Source: Termitomyces sp. T153
Lineage: Eukaryota > Basidiomycota > Agaricomycetes > Agaricales > Lyophyllaceae
DNA: 64,000 nucleotides
Assembly (NCBI GenBank): GCA_018296165.2
Contig: JACKQL020000005.1
Span: 1,364,001 to 1,428,000, forward strand
Reading direction: 5' to 3'
In this document: piece by piece, positions 60,231 through 64,000 of the stretch
Layout of the letters: the number at the start of each line of letters is the position of its first letter
Numbering within the stretch: position 1 is the stretch's first letter
Made by a program: the position numbers and the translations under genes
The notes under the pieces: model-generated
The model's input: only the letters and a program-made list of their open reading frames with translations
Told to the model about the DNA's origin: nothing
The model's database searches: none

Positions 60231-61195
60231 TCATAAGTATATTGCTCGACAAGCACATTGTACATCCAGTATCGAATACATATGTTATATATCGACCACT
60301 CTGTTCTTGACTGGACATTATGTTTTCCGATGTGATAAGCCTTCGAATCTTTCGAGATACTATAATTAGTAGGATGAATAATCAAGAACCATTTTCTATG
60401 TCGTGGGAATGGCTAGATCCTACAACTAGATCGCGAAGAGGAGGGAAATTCTGTGGTGATCTGAAGATGATGGATGAAAGATGGCGCGTAACTAGTTTGA
60501 ATCTTATTCTGTCAACGGATTTTTGTATGAACGTTTACAGAGATAGGATTCAGAGATACGAGATTCGAAGAGACGAGCAGAGGGCTAGCTAGATTTTTCT
60601 TTCAAGCATGATTTTCATACAAGTTGGGTTCATACTCGATAGTGGCAGAGGGTGCACGAGAAACAGAGAATGAACACGTAAGGTGAGCGAGCTCTGCGAA
60701 TTGCACGAGGTTTCCAGAGTGCCATGTGGGCCAAAAGGCTTGAATAAGCAGGGTCTGAAGTGGTTTTGCGGTGAGAGATAAATGACATGGCCATCAAAAA
60801 TTACAAGAGGTCGAATGCAGGTAATGAGATGATCATCTTGTCGAGTAGTGTTATTGCCAGATGCGAACACGTCCACGCGGGGGGAAGACATTACGTATGT
60901 ACTCTCTAAATATAACGCGGCATATGTGAGAGAACGACGCGCGCTCACCCTGAGATGGAGTGTTATGAATGCACAGAAAATTTTCCGGGGACGACCTTCT
61001 GGCCTCCACTGCCCTCGGCCTAGCCTCTGCCAAACAATAGCGCTGGGGCTGACGACGGCCTTGGGACTGGAATGGGCGCAGGAGGGCGGTGTGACGTATG
61101 CGATGCGCGCAGAACACTTGCATCACATGATGCATGAATTGCCATCATAAGTCCGCCAGCGCACCGCGCTAAGGTGTTATCTTCAGGCTTCTTCC
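60231..61195. other. Intergenic, weak frames only
   Basis: Frames at 60320-60592 (+) and 60589-61135 (both strands) are open but unrecognised. None is supported by motif or family. Confidence 0.3.
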
Positions 61196-61654
61196 ATGGC
61201 GACGACAGCGACAAGTGCGCCTCCTCCACTGGAGCGCATAATTCCATACGTTATTTCGGGAATCTCAGTAGCCGTCTCTATAGCTTCATCCGTTGCCTCC
61301 TTCGCGAAATATTGCATCTCACTTGTAACGCGCTCAATCAGCTTTTTCTCGCCTCTGCCAATAATTCTCTATCTCTTTGCGCCTCTTATAGTTTTTCTCG
61401 ACATCGTTTCAGATATTTTCATACGCTGGCCTCGTTCTATCGTGCTCTATCTTCTTGATGCTTTCTATCCGGTCTATGTTTTCTGTGGAGTCGCTTGCAT
61501 AGTAGGGGTGCTGGTGGGAAGTACAGGGCGCCTGGTTACACAAGTGCTAGTGGATATAGTGGCAGAAAAGGAAGATCAAGAACCAGATGCAGAAGTCGAA
61601 GCTGAAGTGAGGAAACATCGCATCAAGAAGAGACCAAAGGTGGAAGATGACTGA
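61196..61654 (+). CDS. Small multi-pass membrane protein, unknown
   Basis: A 152-codon intronless frame starting MATTATSAPPPLERIIPYVI. Three hydrophobic stretches are visible: about residues 15-45, about 50-75 (LPIILYLFAPLIVFLDIVSD) and about 85-115 (YPVYVFCGVACIVGVLVGST). They are followed by an acidic then basic tail (EVRKHRIKKRPKVEDD). I do not recognise a named family. Codon use and CpG content are host-like, so it is probably a real gene. Confidence 0.6.
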   Translation: MATTATSAPPPLERIIPYVISGISVAVSIASSVASFAKYCISLVTRSISFFSPLPIILYLFAPLIVFLDIVSDIFIRWPRSIVLYLLDAFYPVYVFCGVACIVGVLVGSTGRLVTQVLVDIVAEKEDQEPDAEVEAEVRKHRIKKRPKVEDD

Positions 61655-62337
61655 TGCTTTACAAAGGTTCGCACCTTCTCTCTCAGCAGTTGACTTATTA
61701 GAAATTGTTTTGGCTTAGGAAACAAAATCTTACTTCCGTCAGTCTCGTCGAGGAAAGAATATCAGACGAATGCCAGTGGTATGTCTTACCACTCTCGTCC
61801 CAATCATGCTCTTCATATATCACATTAGAATTAGAACTCGTGTTCGTATTTCACCTTATCGTAACTTCGGATTCTCTACAAGACCCATCGCTTATCATGT
61901 CATTTCCCGGGAACGGGGCTAATTATGAAATCAATCGGATCTCGAAGGATCTCACGAACCAAATCAAGGCAAACGTGTTATTCGCATGCCACCATACCCC
62001 CTGCTTCTCCACGGACTCCCAAAAAGCGTAGATATATGTGATTTTCGAAGTGGTCCAGAAGTGACGTGCATCAGGATTTGTTATATGGTTAATCAACCTT
62101 CTGAAGACATGAGTGAAAGGTACAGTAAGAACGGACTTATAGGATGTCGCGTCTGGCCTTGCCTCTCCACTTTGGAGGGTGATCGGAGACCAGATGCATG
62201 GAAAGTTTCATGGTTGGATCATTCGGCTCCATAATACCGCATTGTACTCTGAACCTTATGTGATCTTTTTGACGACCATCATTTAAGCCCGTCTCGTCAC
62301 AAGATTGCGAAAGACCCTCTTAACCTGTGGACGAGTT
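61655..62337. other. Intergenic with short frames
   Basis: Small open stretches at 61705-62031 and 61986-62234 (+) are unrecognised. They could be exons of an unlisted gene or a leader. Confidence 0.3.
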
Positions 62338-62916
62338 ATGGCTGCTTTTCAACTCACCGACAATAACAAAGTCTTCACTGATGCACCTCCTCGGCGGGTC
62401 GTCCATCTCGATGTCACACGTACCTGGGATAACCGAACACTTGCTGTTTCCTCATCGGAATGGCGGCAGCTTCGAGCTGACATCCTGAGACGCGACAACA
62501 ATACCTGCTCTTCCTGCGGGTATACTTCTCCCGATGACACGGGCCGAGGAATGAAGGTTGATCATATCGATGGAGATGCTTCAAATAATCATCCTTCTAA
62601 CCTCCGTGTCCACTGTCCCCCATGTGAAGCGATACGCCACTGTGGCCTTCATGGCTTATACGGATACATTACACTAGGGTCATCTGCGTTGGATCAGCTT
62701 GAGATCATCAAACGAACGCGAGAAGTGTTTGAAACGTCTGGGAATATACCTCGTGTGAAAGAGGTGGATCCTCATGCTATTAAGCCTAAGATATCAATCG
62801 TCGAGTTTGCTAATATACTTTTGGAGACGGACTGGGATAATTTGCCCGAGAAATTCCGTAGTTTCAAAGGGTTTTTCACAAATCGTGCTGACAAACTATT
62901 CTCCATAACGAAATAG
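62338..62916 (+). CDS. HNH endonuclease-domain protein (possibly the 5' half of a fusion)
   Basis: The start is ATG 62338 (MAAFQLTDNNKVFTDAPPRR). The HNH domain spans roughly residues 45-105: WRQLRADILRRDNNTCSSCG gives the first zinc cysteine pair; VDHIDGDASNNHPSNLRVHC gives the DH...N...H core; CPPC gives the second cysteine pair. The frame closes with SITK and TAG at 62914-62916. However, a good donor (GTGAGA) starts at that codon's last base and, spliced to the CAG at 62968, keeps the frame open into the Bles03-like region downstream. HNH modules cut DNA using one metal ion; the role in fungi is mostly unknown. Confidence 0.65.
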   Translation: MAAFQLTDNNKVFTDAPPRRVVHLDVTRTWDNRTLAVSSSEWRQLRADILRRDNNTCSSCGYTSPDDTGRGMKVDHIDGDASNNHPSNLRVHCPPCEAIRHCGLHGLYGYITLGSSALDQLEIIKRTREVFETSGNIPRVKEVDPHAIKPKISIVEFANILLETDWDNLPEKFRSFKGFFTNRADKLFSITK

Positions 62917-63038
62917 TGAGACTTGACGTTCATTTTTAACTTTATTGCGCTCATATTGATTTCAGCAGGGACGCCTTTCATTCAGATTCGAACATCCGAG
63001 CAGAGCAAATTATCAACTTAGAGTCTTCCCTTCCTTGG

Positions 63039-63587
63039 ATGACCTTTTCCCCTGAGGAGCACACCTCTCTTCAGAACTTCCTGGATACTTGGCGCCCCTC
63101 GACCACTCGGCTCTTCGAATATGCATGGATATGTGTCTCGAACCCCAAAGCCAGCCGAAGAGACTCTCCTGACATTCAAGGCCTCTTATCGGCTTGGGAT
63201 GATTCGTGCACTAATCAACGCGCTTCTGCCAGAGAACTCGATCTCCTGGCACGTCAATATCATGTGTTTGTGGGTAAATGGTTAATATTCGCCGAGAGGG
63301 ATAACGTCGATGCCCTGTGGTTCCGAATTGCCCGCTCCACCCATGCCGGAACTTTGGGAACGGAAGCTAAAGTCTCGCCATTCGACGAGTCCAGCGACGA
63401 GGGGCGGCATGTTATATGTGTCTTCACCAATGATTACAGAGACTTTCGGGATGTTAAGCGGGTTCGCGAGTCACTTCGTCGTTTGGGTATCAAGGACAGG
63501 ATTGGCTACAAGCCTGACGCATACACCCATTGCAGAGTCTACTCAAATAATCCGTGGAACATTCGACCGTCCATGTATAATCAGTAA
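63039..63587 (+). CDS. Bles03/DUF1917 (UPF0696) family protein
   Basis: The frame ends at 63587 and contains YHVFVGKWLIFAERDNVDAL, LGTEAKVSPFDE, HVICVFTNDYRDFRDVKRVR and GYKPDAYTHCRVYSNNPWNI. These are the conserved segments of the C11orf68/Bles03 fold, which resembles the cap-binding protein eIF4E. As a separate gene it would start at ATG 63039 (MTFSPEEHTSLQNFL). As the 3' exon of the HNH gene it would start at 62969 (RDAFHSDSNIRAEQIINLES). Only 122 bp separate the two frames. The molecular role of the family is unknown. Confidence 0.7.
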   Translation: MTFSPEEHTSLQNFLDTWRPSTTRLFEYAWICVSNPKASRRDSPDIQGLLSAWDDSCTNQRASARELDLLARQYHVFVGKWLIFAERDNVDALWFRIARSTHAGTLGTEAKVSPFDESSDEGRHVICVFTNDYRDFRDVKRVRESLRRLGIKDRIGYKPDAYTHCRVYSNNPWNIRPSMYNQ

Positions 63588-63822
63588 TGACAGGGAGCTG
63601 TGGTAAGCTTATGCTTGTTAGCGATCGCGTGGAATCTTCTGACTCCCCAAAGGAGGTTCGAGTGGTCTTCATGAACCAGTGTACAATTACATGATTTAGA
63701 AAGCAGCCGCACCTTGTACATGACACAGACAAAGGAACGATGAAGGGAACATCCTGGGAAACCGTATCTACAGTGGACAAAGTAGTTACATGTCAATACA
63801 ACTGAGACTGGCATGCATACCA

Positions 63823-63949
63823 CTACGCAGTAGCGGGCAGTTCAACGTCATATTCTTTATTTTCAGAAGCCAAGAATCCTTTTCTATGGTTCGTCACCAC
63901 CGCTTGAGGTATGTACTGCTCACTAAGCCGCTGTAGAAGAAAACGAGCC
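63823..63949 (-). CDS. C-terminal exon of an unknown gene leaving the window
   Basis: On the minus strand an acceptor TTCTTTAG at about 63950 is followed by an open stretch reading RFLLQRLSEQYIPQAVVTNH, then KGFLASENKEYDVELPATA and a stop at 63823. Product unknown; the rest would lie beyond 64000. Confidence 0.3.
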
Positions 63950-64000
63950 TAAAGAAATTACAATCACGTAAAATTTATGTCCTCCGTCACCACACTGTCT

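Overview
The window looks like nuclear DNA of a mushroom-type basidiomycete (Agaricomycete). Genes are broken by many introns of about 50-60 bp. Several families are ones that are expanded in that group: DUF6534 membrane proteins, large P-loop G-domain proteins, and F-box/LRR proteins. Gypsy and DIRS retroelements are present, and the older ones have lost most CpG. Gene models were spliced by eye from GT-AG signals and family similarity. No search was run.

Layout. 1-12.1 kb is a nest of old, CpG-poor retrotransposon debris: a zinc-cluster gag-like ORF (+), a gypsy pol remnant B (-), a gypsy gag-pol remnant A (-), and one younger CpG-rich solo LTR with a 5-bp target duplication. 12.6-28 kb is a genic island: an alpha/beta hydrolase, a hypothetical ORF, a P450 relic, a TCAB1/WDR79-like WD40 protein, a GH38 alpha-mannosidase and a G-domain protein (-). 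28.5-33.7 kb is a second G-domain gene (+). 34.2-35.4 kb is an inverted copy of the P450 relic, followed by transaldolase. 38.4-49.9 kb holds two DUF6534 paralogues separated by a USP-like relic and a DIRS-type element. 51-63.9 kb is a normal gene-dense stretch: SF1 helicase, MsrA, QCR6, two F-box proteins, a membrane protein, an HNH nuclease with a Bles03/DUF1917 domain, and a partial gene at the right edge.

The outstanding feature is inside the second G-domain gene. Between its GTPase exons and its C-terminal exons lie about 3.2 kb in which intron-like units of roughly 45-72 bp follow one another. They are separated by exons of just three nucleotides. I count 50 sites of the form AG-NNN-GT (one is GC) plus one 9-nt exon. 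The flanking larger exons are in phase 0, no triplet is a stop, and the downstream exon continues the same protein family in frame. If spliced as read, this is a run of single-codon microexons. If skipped, it is a tandem array of introns that can be removed in any combination without a frameshift.
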